A stretch of DNA of 8,860 nucleotides, from NCBI GenBank assembly GCA_007120815.1, contig SKMY01000236.1, positions 1-8,860 on the forward strand, in the 5' to 3' direction. A model generated the notes under the pieces. The model was not told where the DNA came from, did not search any database, and saw nothing but the letters and a program-made list of their open reading frames with translations. The DNA is from Syntrophomonadaceae bacterium (lineage in GTDB: Bacteria > Bacillota_D > Dethiobacteria > DTU022 > UBA8154). Position numbers and translations under genes: made by a program. How positions within the stretch are numbered: the first letter of the stretch is position 1; the number at the start of each line of letters is the position of its first letter. Below, piece after piece: positions 1 to 7,407 of this stretch.

Positions 1-730
1 AGTCCGGAGGGATAACAGGAATAACATCCAGGATCATCCAGCTGCACAGGTTGCCAGACTTGCGAAAAGCCTCGACCACTTCCAGGCGACGAATGGCCCG
101 GACTTTTTTCTGGCCGCTGCTAGACCGGATTTCCGCACGCAGATCTTCAGTTAACTCCTCCAGATCTATTTCCTCCAGGAGTTTTTTGATGGCCTCGGCA
201 CCCATTTCGGCTTTAAATCCTTTACCGGCAGCAAAAATGGCCTCATATTTTTCACGGTATTCTCTATACTCTGCTTCGGAAAGCAGTTGTTTTTTGCTCA
301 AATAGGTTTCACCGGTGTCTATAACAACATAGGCGGCAAAGTAAAGTATTTTTTCCAGCGCCCGGGGTGACATATCCAGAAGCAAACCCATGCGGCTGGG
401 GATACCCTTAAAGTACCAAATATGAGAAACCGGGGCAGCAAGTTCGATATGGCCCATGCGCTCACGGCGCACTTTGGCACGGGTGACCTCAACGCCGCAG
501 CGGTCGCAAACAATGCCCTTGTAACGAACACGTTTATATTTCCCGCAGTGACATTCCCAGTCTTTTTGGGGACCAAATATTTTTTCGCAAAATAAGCCTT
601 CCCGCTCGGGTTTCAAGGTGCGGTAATTGATGGTTTCGGGTTTTTTGACTTCCCCTCTCGACCAGGCCCTAATCTGCTCGGGTGACGCCAGGCTAATTTG
701 TAAGGCATCAAAATTGTTGACATCCAACAA
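1..730 (-). CDS. rpoC: RNA polymerase subunit beta' (RpoC), N-terminal 243 codons; gene runs off the left edge
   Basis: This is the beta' subunit of RNA polymerase, which forms the clamp and carries the catalytic Mg-binding site. Only the N-terminal part is present, and the catalytic NADFDGD motif lies beyond the window. The protein opens [20 protein letters not shown], the usual beta' start, followed by [18 protein letters not shown]. The first zinc-binding site of the clamp is intact at C60, C62, C75 and C78 (CHC then CDRC). [14 protein letters not shown] and [11 protein letters not shown] follow, the usual beta' clamp core. I read all 243 codons with no stop or frameshift. The start is TTG at 730, the first of two consecutive TTG codons. 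It is supported by GGAAGGGGG at 740-748, nine bases upstream, and by the family N-terminus. The gene sits 56 bases after rpoB with no terminator between, so the two are cotranscribed. Confidence 0.98.
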   Translation of the reverse strand, partial: MLDVNNFDALQISLASPEQIRAWSRGEVKKPETINYRTLKPEREGLFCEKIFGPQKDWECHCGKYKRVRYKGIVCDRCGVEVTRAKVRRERMGHIELAAPVSHIWYFKGIPSRMGLLLDMSPRALEKILYFAAYVVIDTGETYLSKKQLLSEAEYREYREKYEAIFAAGKGFKAEMGAEAIKKLLEEIDLEELTEDLRAEIRSSSGQKKVRAIRRLEVVEAFRKSGNLCSWMILDVIPVIPPD

Positions 731-786
731 AGGTGATTTCCCCCTTCCAAGTATTGCTGATGCCTGATTATCCTTAAAACCTGTGG

Positions 787-3700
787 TTAAAAGTTATCTT
801 CTTCATCTTCTATTCCCATGCTGCTGCGAACCCTGAAACGCTCACTTTTTGCCATGTTTTCTTCATTATTATCCAGATCAGCGTCTTTTTCTTCGAAATC
901 TTCCTCAGCGAAATCCTCTTCCAGCGCTTCCTCATCGTTGTCAGCAAAGGGGCTGAAGCTGTCCACATCCATGGAAACCTTTTCCAGCTCTTCGTCGTTC
1001 AAGATTTCCGGTTCTTCCTCGTCTTCCAGGTCGGTGTCTCCCGGCCCTGATTCTTCTTCCGAGTCCTCGACACCTTCAATATTTACATCCAGCAAAAACT
1101 CGGTTTCCTCATCTTCTTCCCGGATAGGCACTTCATCATAGTCTTCTCCCAGAACTTTGACATCCAGTCCCAAACTTTGGAGTTCTTTAACCAGAACTTT
1201 AAAGGATTCCGGCACACCGGGTTCGGGGATATTGTCGCCTTTCACAATGGATTCGTACGTTTTCACCCGGCCCACCACATCATCGGATTTTACTGTTAAA
1301 ATTTCTTGCAGGGTGTAGGCGGACCCATAGGCCTCTAAGGCCCAGACTTCCATTTCCCCGAATCGCTGCCCGCCGAACTGGGCCTTGCCGCCCAGGGGCT
1401 GCTGAGTAACCAGGGAGTAAGGCCCGGTAGACCGGGCATGTATTTTATCATCCACCAGGTGGGCCAGCTTGAGCATGTAAATATAACCCACCGTTACTTC
1501 ATTGTCAAATTTTTCACCGGTCCGGCCGTCCCGCAGGACGGTTTTGCCATTCATGGGCAGTCCCGTTTCCTTGAAGGCAGCAAAAACATCTCGTTCGTGG
1601 GCCCCGTCAAACACAGGAGACGCAATGTGTATGCCCAAAATGTTTGCTGCCCAACCCAGGTGACTTTCCAGTACCTGTCCGACATTCATACGCGAAGGAA
1701 CACCTAAGGGATTCAGAACGATTTCAACGGGTTGGCCGTCAGGAAGGTAGGGCATATCCTCTTCCGGTAGTATACGGGCTATAACGCCCTTATTGCCGTG
1801 ACGCCCGGCCATTTTATCGCCTTCAGAAATTTTCCGCTTTTGGGCGATATAAACCCGGACCAACTGGTTCACCCCGGGAGAAAGTTCATCGCCGGCTTCC
1901 CGAGAAAAAACCTTGACATCCACGATCATACCCGACTCGCCATGGGGCACCCGCAGGGAGGTATCTCTAACCTCCCGGGCTTTTTCTCCAAAGATTGCCC
2001 GGAGCAGTCTTTCCTCCGCCGTGAGCTCTGTTTCCCCTTTGGGGGTCACTTTACCTACCAGGATATCCCCGGCACGGACTTCGGCACCGATGGAAATAAT
2101 GCCCCGTTCATCCAGGTCTTTGAGGGCGTCTTCCCCCACATTGGGGATATCGCGGGTAATCTCTTCCGGACCCAGCTTGGTATCCCGGGCCTCGGCCTCG
2201 TATTCTTCAATATGAATAGACGTAAAGACGTCTTCTTTTACCAGTTTTTCGCTAATCAGGATGGCATCTTCATAGTTATACCCTTCCCAGGGCATAAACG
2301 CCACCAGAATGTTCCGGCCCAGGGCTATTTCCCCCCGGTCCGTGCAGGGACCGTCAGCCAAAATATCGGCCTGTTTAACACGCTGGCCTTTTTTGACAAT
2401 AGGTCGCTGGTTCATGCACGTTCCCTGGTTGGAGCGCTTAAATTTGTGGAGGGTATAAATGTCACAGCCTTTATAAGGATAGGCCAGGGCTTTTTCAATA
2501 AAAACTTCCCGGGTACGCCCGTGAATCACCTGGCTGGGGCCGTCGGGATCTTCATGCCGGCGAACCACGATCTGGGTGCTGGATACAGAAATAACTTCAC
2601 CGGAATTTTGGGCAATAATTACCACACCCGAGTCGAGGGCTGCTTTGGCTTCCATACCGGTACCAACCAGGGGTGCTTCAGTCTTTAAAAGGGGCACGGC
2701 CTGGCGCTGCATGTTGGAGCCCATTAACGCCCGGTTTGCATCATCGTTTTCCAAAAACGGAATAAGCGCCGTTGCTACACTGACCAGCTGCTTGGGAGAT
2801 ACGTCCATGTAGTCCACATCTTGGGGAGGAACCAATACGGTATCCTTTTGGAAACGGCAAATGACGCTGTTGTTTTGGAAGTGGCCCTCTTCATCAATGG
2901 GCGCATTGGCCTGGGCAACAATATACTCATCTTCATCATCAGCGGTCAAATAAACCACATCATGGGTCACCACGTTGTGCTCTTTATCCACCCGGCGATA
3001 AGGTGTTTCAATAAAGCCGAACTCGTTGATTCGGGCAAAGGTGCTAAGCGACCCGATCAGGCCAATGTTGGGACCTTCCGGTGTCTCTATGGGGCACATT
3101 CGTCCATAGTGAGAGTGGTGCACATCGCGCACTTCAAAACCTGCCCGCTCCCGGCTTAAGCCTCCCGGCCCCAGGGCACTTAAACGCCTCTTGTGGGTCA
3201 ATTCGGCCAGGGGATTGGTTTGATCCATAAACTGGGAAAGCTGGCTGCTGCCAAAAAATTCCTTGATCGATGCAATGACCGGTCGAATATTTATCAAGGC
3301 CTGGGGGGTTACCGCTTCCACGTCTTGAATGGTCATCCGTTCTCGAACCACCCGTTCCATCCTGGAGAGCCCGATTCGGAATTGATTCTGCAGGAGTTCA
3401 CCCACGCTTCGTAAGCGTCGGTTGCCCAGGTGGTCAATGTCATCGACGTTCCCCACGCCATCCATCAGGTTAAGCAGGTACCCGATGGTCGAAACGATAT
3501 CATCGGGCGTGAGACGTTTAATTTGAGTGGCCACGCTGCCGTTGCTTAACACGGTACAGGCTTTGCCTTCCTTGTTTAGAATTTTTATCCGCTGCACCCG
3601 TCGTTCTTCAATTTGTTTATAGATGGCTGCGTTTACAGCTGTTCCTGTTTCAGCCAGCACTTCACCGGTATCCGGATCAGAGAAATCTTCCGCCAGCGTG

Positions 3701-4554
3701 TTAAACATCAATCGACCCCGCAAGGAAAGTTTCTTGTTGACCTTGTAGCGGCCTACTTTGGCAAAATCATAACGCTTGGGATCAAAGAACAGCGACTCAA
3801 ACAAGCTGCGGGCATTTTCTACGTTTAAAGGTTCACCCGGCCTCAGCCGCTTGTAAACCTCCAGAAGTCCTTCTTCTTCGGAGACGGTGTGGTCTTTTTC
3901 CAGGGTATTGAGTATGCGAACATCATTGTCGTAGAGATCAAGAATTTCGTTGTTGGCCCCGTAGCCTACCGCCCGAAGGAGAACGGTGACGGGCACTTTT
4001 CGGGTTCGGTCGACCTTGACCCAAACCATATCATTGGCATCCGTCTCAAATTCCAGCCATGCACCGCGGTTAGGGATGATCGTACCGGAATAGCGGTATT
4101 TCCCATTTTCAAATTGCGAGTTAAAGTACACCCCTGGAGAGCGAACCAGCTGGCTTACGATAACCCTTTCTGCACCATTAATAATGAATGTTCCATTGGC
4201 GGTCATCAGGGGGAAATCCCCCATAAAGACTTCCTGCTCCTTGACTTCGCCCGTTTCGCGATTAACCAGCCGAACCTGGACTTTGAGCGGAACAGAATAA
4301 GTGGCATCCCGTTCTTTGCATTCTTCTACTGAATACTTTGGTTCTCCCAGTGAATAGTCTATAAATTCGAGGACAAGGTTTTGAGTAAAATCTTTTATTG
4401 GAGATACATCGTGGAATACTTCGCGTAAACCTTCTTCTAAAAACCAGCGGTAAGAGCTTTTTTGAACTTCGACGAGATCGGGAAGGTCCAGAATTTCATT
4501 AATGCGGGCATAACTCCTTCTTTTCCTCTTCCCCGCCTCGACCTCCTTAAACAT
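787..4554 (-). CDS. rpoB: RNA polymerase subunit beta (RpoB), with a long acidic C-terminal tail
   Basis: Catalytic beta subunit of RNA polymerase, about 1255 residues. Family motifs appear in order: RSPGVYF in the lobe region; the rifampicin-binding segment around SQFMDQTNP...[13 protein letters not shown] (D444, H454 and S459, equivalent to E. coli D516, H526 and S531); [23 protein letters not shown] with E762-D763 beside the active site; [14 protein letters not shown] with K914 and K922, equivalent to E. coli K1065 and K1073; and the C-terminal [20 protein letters not shown] clamp-anchoring region near residue 1050. After about residue 1140 comes a tail of about 115 residues, 44% Asp/Glu, ending in a short basic patch. 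The ATG at 4554 is preferred: GGGGGAG at 4566-4572 lies 11 bases upstream. The in-frame GTG at 4566 would overlap that site and add only MIFF. rpoB has its own promoter and leader upstream. Confidence 0.98.
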   Translation of the reverse strand: MFKEVEAGKRKRRSYARINEILDLPDLVEVQKSSYRWFLEEGLREVFHDVSPIKDFTQNLVLEFIDYSLGEPKYSVEECKERDATYSVPLKVQVRLVNRETGEVKEQEVFMGDFPLMTANGTFIINGAERVIVSQLVRSPGVYFNSQFENGKYRYSGTIIPNRGAWLEFETDANDMVWVKVDRTRKVPVTVLLRAVGYGANNEILDLYDNDVRILNTLEKDHTVSEEEGLLEVYKRLRPGEPLNVENARSLFESLFFDPKRYDFAKVGRYKVNKKLSLRGRLMFNTLAEDFSDPDTGEVLAETGTAVNAAIYKQIEERRVQRIKILNKEGKACTVLSNGSVATQIKRLTPDDIVSTIGYLLNLMDGVGNVDDIDHLGNRRLRSVGELLQNQFRIGLSRMERVVRERMTIQDVEAVTPQALINIRPVIASIKEFFGSSQLSQFMDQTNPLAELTHKRRLSALGPGGLSRERAGFEVRDVHHSHYGRMCPIETPEGPNIGLIGSLSTFARINEFGFIETPYRRVDKEHNVVTHDVVYLTADDEDEYIVAQANAPIDEEGHFQNNSVICRFQKDTVLVPPQDVDYMDVSPKQLVSVATALIPFLENDDANRALMGSNMQRQAVPLLKTEAPLVGTGMEAKAALDSGVVIIAQNSGEVISVSSTQIVVRRHEDPDGPSQVIHGRTREVFIEKALAYPYKGCDIYTLHKFKRSNQGTCMNQRPIVKKGQRVKQADILADGPCTDRGEIALGRNILVAFMPWEGYNYEDAILISEKLVKEDVFTSIHIEEYEAEARDTKLGPEEITRDIPNVGEDALKDLDERGIISIGAEVRAGDILVGKVTPKGETELTAEERLLRAIFGEKAREVRDTSLRVPHGESGMIVDVKVFSREAGDELSPGVNQLVRVYIAQKRKISEGDKMAGRHGNKGVIARILPEEDMPYLPDGQPVEIVLNPLGVPSRMNVGQVLESHLGWAANILGIHIASPVFDGAHERDVFAAFKETGLPMNGKTVLRDGRTGEKFDNEVTVGYIYMLKLAHLVDDKIHARSTGPYSLVTQQPLGGKAQFGGQRFGEMEVWALEAYGSAYTLQEILTVKSDDVVGRVKTYESIVKGDNIPEPGVPESFKVLVKELQSLGLDVKVLGEDYDEVPIREEDEETEFLLDVNIEGVEDSEEESGPGDTDLEDEEEPEILNDEELEKVSMDVDSFSPFADNDEEALEEDFAEEDFEEKDADLDNNEENMAKSERFRVRSSMGIEDEEDNF

Positions 4555-4562
4555 AAAAAAAA

Positions 4563-4586
4563 TCACTCCCCCGGTTTATTTTTCAT
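4563..4586 (-). other. possible 7-codon leader ORF overlapping the upstream GTG of rpoB
   Basis: ATG at 4586 opens a reading frame MKNKPGE that ends in TGA at 4563-4565. The stop overlaps the alternative GTG start of rpoB (GAGTGA arrangement) and the purine-rich ribosome binding site of rpoB. An AAGG lies about ten bases upstream, inside the second of the two GGCTCG repeats. Such an overlap would allow translational coupling. It is too short to support by coding statistics and may be chance. Confidence 0.2.
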
Positions 4587-4591
4587 TGCAG

Positions 4592-4614
4592 CGAGCCTTA
4601 TAACGAGCCTTATA
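4592..4614. repeat. tandem 12-bp repeat in the rpoB leader
   Basis: The 11-mer CGAGCCTTATA occurs at 4592-4602 and again at 4604-4614 with one base between, giving a 12-bp period. On the transcribed strand it reads TATAAGGCTCG twice. It ends about 40 bases before the rpoB start codon. Confidence 0.85.
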
Positions 4615-4686
4615 CAAAAAGCAGTATACGCGTCCTACATCATCACAAGCATGGAAACTTAAGCAAATGATAAGCGGTCTTCTATA

Positions 4687-4708
4687 GACACACATAAGAC
4701 ACACATAA
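4687..4708. repeat. perfect tandem 11-bp repeat in the rpoB leader
   Basis: GACACACATAA occurs twice back to back at 4687-4697 and 4698-4708. On the transcribed strand it reads TTATGTGTGTC twice. The unit length is about one helical turn. It is unrelated in sequence to the second tandem repeat of the same leader. Confidence 0.9.
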
Positions 4709-4757
4709 AAAAGATTCGGAAAATACGAAATGCCGCATTTATATATCTTACCCCCAA

Positions 4758-4775
4758 CGCGTATAATTATACGCG
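4758..4775. repeat. 18-bp perfect palindrome in the rpoB leader
   Basis: CGCGTATAATTATACGCG is its own reverse complement. It lies about 35 to 50 bases downstream of the predicted rpoB transcription start. In RNA it would form a hairpin. The seven-base A/T run (4776-4782) precedes the hairpin on the transcribed strand, so it is not a terminator for rpoB. As DNA it could be a dimeric operator. The half-site CGCGTATA recurs at 4625-4632. Confidence 0.9.
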
Positions 4776-4814
4776 AAAAAAATAAACAGCAGCGGCATCT
4801 TTACGCATTTTATA

Positions 4815-4843
4815 ATATTATCATACTTTAGAAGCACGGTCAA
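4815..4843 (-). promoter_or_regulatory. predicted sigma-A-type promoter of rpoBC
   Basis: On the minus strand there is TTGACC (-35, 4838-4843), a 17-base spacer, and TAATAT (-10, 4815-4820) preceded by TGA, an extended -10. The predicted start is near 4808. The promoter lies just after the rplL terminator and is oriented toward rpoB, so rpoBC can be expressed independently of the ribosomal protein genes upstream. Confidence 0.8.
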
Positions 4844-4864
4844 CATAAAAAATAAACAAATTTC

Positions 4865-4910
4865 CCAAATAAAAAAAGGGCTGTACCCAACGCCTGCCTT
4901 TGGGACAGCC
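4865..4910 (-). terminator. intrinsic terminator after rplL
   Basis: The minus strand forms GGCTGTCCCAA paired with TTGGGTACAGCC (11 bp with one bulged base; arms 4900-4910 and 4879-4890), followed by CTTTTTTTATTT (T-run 4871-4877). This ends the stalk-protein transcript before the rpoB promoter. The other side of the hairpin also has a T-rich stretch (4911-4918, plus strand), so it might work in both directions, although no plus-strand gene is present to need it. Confidence 0.88.
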
Positions 4911-4927
4911 TCTTTTTCTGTGCGTGC

Positions 4928-4946
4928 CGCGACCTGAAAAGGCGCG
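4928..4946 (-). other. small GC-rich hairpin between the rplL stop and its terminator
   Basis: CGCGCC (4941-4946 read on the minus strand) can pair with GGTCGCG (4928-4934) with one bulged base and a 6-base loop. No T-run follows it, so it is not itself a terminator. It could protect the 3' end or be a processing site; this is inference. Confidence 0.4.
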
Positions 4947-4961
4947 ATCTAAAAGGGTTTA

Positions 4962-5345
4962 TTACTTGATTTCAATAGCCGCACCGGACTCCTCCAGCTT
5001 GGCTTTGACGGTTTCCGCTTCTTCTTTGCTGACTTTTTCTTTAACGGGTTTGGGCAGCTCATCAACCAGGGCCTTGGCTTCTTTAAGGCCTAAGCCGGTT
5101 AATTCACGGACGACTTTGATGACCTGGATTTTCTTCTCACCGGCGGAAGTTAGAACAACATCAAATTCCGTTTGCTCTTCTTTGGCTTCTTCTGCATCTG
5201 CCGGGGCAGCACCCGGTGCAGCTACAGCGGCTACAGGGGCTGCAGCGCTTACACCAAACTCTTCTTCAAACGCCTTAACCAGCTCTGAAAGCTCGAGCAC
5301 GGTCATTCCTTTAACAATTTCCAAAACGTCCTGTACTTTAGACAT
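4962..5345 (-). CDS. rplL: 50S ribosomal protein L7/L12
   Basis: Stalk protein that recruits and activates translational GTPases on the large ribosomal subunit; multiple copies bind L10. The protein has 127 residues, close to the usual length of about 120 to 128. The N-terminal dimerisation and L10-binding helices occupy about residues 1-33 ([20 protein letters not shown]). An Ala/Pro-rich flexible hinge follows (about 34-58). The globular C-terminal domain (about 60-127) carries the conserved [20 protein letters not shown] helix that contacts EF-Tu and EF-G. AGGAGG lies seven bases before the ATG. It follows rplJ by 47 bases, shares its leader-controlled transcript, and is followed by a terminator. 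Confidence 0.98.
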   Translation of the reverse strand: MSKVQDVLEIVKGMTVLELSELVKAFEEEFGVSAAAPVAAVAAPGAAPADAEEAKEEQTEFDVVLTSAGEKKIQVIKVVRELTGLGLKEAKALVDELPKPVKEKVSKEEAETVKAKLEESGAAIEIK

Positions 5346-5392
5346 GATTATTCCTCCTGTATTTTAAGATGGTGCGTTTTCTTTCCGCTACG

Positions 5393-5920
5393 CTAAGCGT
5401 TTTCTTTCTGTTCCCTCACCGCATCCAACACGTAAACCAGGTTGCGCAGATTGCCCTGCAGGACGTTTGCCATGCCTGCCAGGGGAGCTTGAAACACACC
5501 CGCGACTTTGGCCAGCAAAACTTCTTTTGAAGGAAGGTCTGCCAGGCGGCGCATCTGGGTTTCATCCATGACCTGGTTTTCCAGAACGCCTCCTTTAATA
5601 TTCAGCTCATCATTTTCCTTGGAAAACTTAACCAGCAACTTTATGGGCGTAACAGGATCGTCATAGCCATAAGCAATGGCTACCGGGCCTTCCATGTAAG
5701 GATCCAGGCCTTCTAGGCCCGCTTCCTGGGCGGCCAGCTTGGTTAAAGTGTTCTTGACCACTTTGTAACGAACACCATCGGCCTCTAACAAGCGTCGCAG
5801 CTGGTTCATTTTAGCCACGGTAAGCCCCCGATAGTCGGTTAATACGATCACCTGGGAACTCTCCAGGTCTTTTCTAATTTCCTGTACTTTTTTCTGTTTC
5901 TGCTTGCGGCTGCTCAACAT
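5393..5920 (-). CDS. rplJ: 50S ribosomal protein L10
   Basis: L10 anchors the L7/L12 dimers to 23S rRNA and, as L10(L12)4, autoregulates its own operon by binding its leader mRNA. The protein is 175 residues. It shows the family pattern: a basic N-terminus (SSRKQKQKKVQEIRKDL), VIVLTDYRGLTV, VKNTLTKLA, and the C-terminal helix region (AGMANVLQGNLRNLVYVLDAVREQ) that binds L12. The ATG at 5920 is set by TAGGAGGTG a few bases upstream and by the family N-terminus. An in-frame upstream ATG at 6040 is rejected because it would translate through the leader and terminator. The gene is controlled by the attenuator described for 5961-6105. Confidence 0.97.
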   Translation of the reverse strand: MLSSRKQKQKKVQEIRKDLESSQVIVLTDYRGLTVAKMNQLRRLLEADGVRYKVVKNTLTKLAAQEAGLEGLDPYMEGPVAIAYGYDDPVTPIKLLVKFSKENDELNIKGGVLENQVMDETQMRRLADLPSKEVLLAKVAGVFQAPLAGMANVLQGNLRNLVYVLDAVREQKENA

Positions 5921-5960
5921 TTCACCTCCTAAGCAATGGAATACATGCACTTCGACGTAA

Positions 5961-5993
5961 TAAACAAAAACTCCCTGCCGAAGTGACAGGGAG
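5961..5993 (-). terminator. attenuator terminator in the rplJL leader
   Basis: On the minus strand CTCCCTGTC pairs with GGCAGGGAG (9 bp with one G-U, loop ACTTC, 5971-5993), followed by TTTTTGTTT. It lies 40 to 70 bases before the rplJ start codon, so it can only be a conditional terminator. Its 3' arm contains TCGGCAGG (5974-5981), the exact complement of CCTGCCGA in the L10 leader (6048-6055). Pairing those two would break the terminator. Confidence 0.85.
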
Positions 5994-6040
5994 GGTTGTT
6001 TTACAGCACACGTATAAAGCCAACAAAATGCTGTTATCAT

Positions 6041-6105
6041 ACCCGCCTCGGCAGGCGGCCTTGAGAAAGGCCATTATGGCTGAGCACCTGCTATCTACGG
6101 CAGTT
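6041..6105 (-). promoter_or_regulatory. L10 leader (ribosomal protein leader RNA) upstream of rplJL
   Basis: The transcribed strand contains the recognisable L10-leader elements: CTGCCGTAGATAGCAGGTGC, two internal hairpins, then CCTGCCGAGG. Visible pairings are CTGCC (6099-6103) with GGCGG (6043-6047), and GCAGG (6087-6091) with CCTGC (6051-6055). These bracket a GCCA/TGGC hairpin and a strong GGCCTT/AAGGCC hairpin with a TCTC loop. In the known family, L10(L12)4 binds this fold through a kink-turn and represses its own operon. Here the leader is followed by an intrinsic terminator, which indicates control by transcription attenuation. Confidence 0.85.
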
Positions 6106-6136
6106 CTAATTCTTATGTTTTTTAATACAAACCGGT

Positions 6137-6847
6137 TTAGCTCGTTTTCCCCAGGGCAGCCGCCTTTTGGGGGCTTATTTTTATCCCCGGGCCCATGGTC
6201 GGGCTAATGGTTACACTCCTTAAATACTGGCCTTTCGCAGCGGAAGGGCGTGCTTTAATAAGTGCTTCAATAACCGAAAAAAAGTTTTCCTGCAGCTGCT
6301 CTGAATTAAATGATGCTTTTCCAATGGGTACGTGAATGTTGCCAACCTTGTCGGTGCGGTATTCCACCTTGCCAGCCTTAATTTCACCGATGGCTCTGCC
6401 GACATCCATGGTAACCGTCCCCGTCTTGGGGTTAGGCATCAAGCCCCTGGGGCCCAGGATACGGCCCAGCTTACCGACAACGCTCATCATGTCGGGCGTT
6501 GCGACGGCCACGTCAAAGTCCAGCCATCCACCCTGAATTTTTTCGGCCAGGTCTTCCCCGCCGACAATGTCAGCACCGGCTTCTTCTGCTTCTTTCATTT
6601 TTTCACCCTTGGCAAACACCACCACCCGAAGCTCCTTACCGGTCCCGTTAGGCAGCACAACGCCGCCCCGAACCTGTTGATCGGCATGCTTGGGATTTAC
6701 GCCCAGGCGAACCGACAGCTCAATGGTCTCATCGAAAGAAGCCGTAGCCATCTCTTTGACCAGTTCACAAGCCTCCTGGGGTTCGTAGTGTGTTTCCCGG
6801 TCTACTTTTCCCATGGCTTCCAGGTATTTTTTTCCTTTCCTTGCCAT
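6137..6847 (-). CDS. rplA: 50S ribosomal protein L1
   Basis: L1 forms the mobile L1 stalk of the large subunit, which helps release deacylated tRNA from the E site. In several bacteria it also represses its own operon. The protein is 236 residues, typical for the family. Domain I is built from the N-terminus (through [25 protein letters not shown], about residues 37-61) and the C-terminal part ([21 protein letters not shown]). The inserted domain II contains VVVFAKGEK and the signature [14 protein letters not shown]. The start is fixed by AAGGAGGG eight bases before the ATG. It lies 73 bases after rplK, and the L10 leader follows it directly. Confidence 0.98.
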   Translation of the reverse strand: MARKGKKYLEAMGKVDRETHYEPQEACELVKEMATASFDETIELSVRLGVNPKHADQQVRGGVVLPNGTGKELRVVVFAKGEKMKEAEEAGADIVGGEDLAEKIQGGWLDFDVAVATPDMMSVVGKLGRILGPRGLMPNPKTGTVTMDVGRAIGEIKAGKVEYRTDKVGNIHVPIGKASFNSEQLQENFFSVIEALIKARPSAAKGQYLRSVTISPTMGPGIKISPQKAAALGKTS

Positions 6848-6920
6848 AAAAAAACCCTCCTTGTGGTTCTAACGAATCAGGGATTCTCCCACTTCTAGTG
6901 TCTTACCCTTTATCAGTGTA

Positions 6921-7352
6921 TTATCCTTCAACCACAATTCCCATGCTGCGGGCAGTCCCCTCAATAATACGCTCCGCGGCATCCAGGTTGGTTGCATTTA
7001 AGTCCTCCAGTTTCTGGTTAGCAATTTCCCGCACTTTATCCCTGGAAATCGTTGCGACTTTTACTTTGTTGGGCTCTCCAGATCCTTTTTCAATCCCCAG
7101 TGCCTTTTTCAGCAGCACCGCGGCAGGAGGCGTTTTGGTAATAAAGCTGAATGAACGGTCGGCGTATACGTTGATTTCTACAGGGATAATCAAGCCGGCT
7201 TCGCTGGCTGTTTTATCGTTAAACTCCTTGCAAAAAGCCATGATATTTACACCATGCTGACCCAGCGCAGGACCTACTGGCGGCGCAGGAGTCGCTTTTC
7301 CAGCAGGAATCTGTAACTTAATTAACCCAATGACTTTCTTGCCTTTAGCCAT
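6921..7352 (-). CDS. rplK: 50S ribosomal protein L11
   Basis: L11 binds the GTPase-associated region of 23S rRNA at the base of the L7/L12 stalk. It is needed for RelA-type stringent signalling and forms part of the thiostrepton site. The protein is 143 residues, close to the family norm. The N-terminal domain has the proline-rich [20 protein letters not shown] stretch (about residues 22-41), whose prolines contact thiostrepton. The C-terminal rRNA-binding domain runs from about residue 75 ([13 protein letters not shown], then the rRNA-binding loop and [21 protein letters not shown]). The ATG at 7352 is chosen because AGGAGG lies seven bases upstream and MAKGKKVIG is the usual start. The in-frame ATG at 7376 would precede that site. 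Confidence 0.98.
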   Translation of the reverse strand: MAKGKKVIGLIKLQIPAGKATPAPPVGPALGQHGVNIMAFCKEFNDKTASEAGLIIPVEINVYADRSFSFITKTPPAAVLLKKALGIEKGSGEPNKVKVATISRDKVREIANQKLEDLNATNLDAAERIIEGTARSMGIVVEG

Positions 7353-7407
7353 GTGCGCACCTCCTCTCTGTATCAAGAACCTGTAACCTTATTATCGTGT
7401 TTCCACT

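Larger units (their letters stand above)
4567..4808 (-). promoter_or_regulatory. long repeat-rich 5' leader of rpoB mRNA
   Basis: This stretch lies between the predicted rpoB transcription start (near 4808) and the ribosome binding site, and contains no recognisable gene. It holds, in transcript order: a segment at 4792-4800 that can pair with 4728-4736 (9 bp with one G-U); inside that loop an 18-bp perfect palindrome at 4758-4775; a tandem 11-bp repeat at 4687-4708; a third copy of the palindrome octamer CGCGTATA at 4625-4632; and a second tandem repeat at 4592-4614. No convincing intrinsic terminator was found in it: the T-runs are not preceded by stable GC-rich hairpins. I do not recognise a known riboswitch or protein-binding leader. 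Confidence 0.55.

Noticed and set aside
818..1141. Ser-rich open frame on the plus strand opposite the acidic RpoB tail
   Set aside because: Runs of GAA/GAG/GAT codons read as TTC/CTC/ATC and Ser-type codons on the opposite strand, so the Ser-rich product is an artefact.
1798..2688. Long open frame of 296 codons on the plus strand inside rpoB
   Set aside because: It is the antisense shadow of rpoB; its translation has no recognisable family and rpoB is certain on the other strand.
4758..4782. Palindrome with A/T run in the rpoB leader as an intrinsic terminator
   Set aside because: On the transcribed strand the T-run precedes the hairpin; on the plus strand the hairpin is followed by A's. 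Neither direction gives a terminator.
5921..6040. N-terminal extension of rplJ from an ATG at 6040
   Set aside because: It would run through the attenuator terminator, has no family similarity, and the ATG at 5920 has an ideal ribosome binding site.
6104..6136. Possible promoter between rplA and the L10 leader
   Set aside because: TTGTAT and TAAGAAT-like sequences are present, but no -35/-10 pair with 16-18 base spacing is convincing.
6848..6920. GGGA/TCCC and GTGG/CCAC pairings before rplA as a possible L1-binding autoregulatory site
   Set aside because: The stems are only four base pairs each and I cannot match the known asymmetric L1-binding loop, so the site is not supported.
7353..7376. 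Eight-residue N-terminal extension of rplK from the ATG at 7376
   Set aside because: The extension would translate the AGGAGG site itself; MAKGKK at 7352 is the family start.
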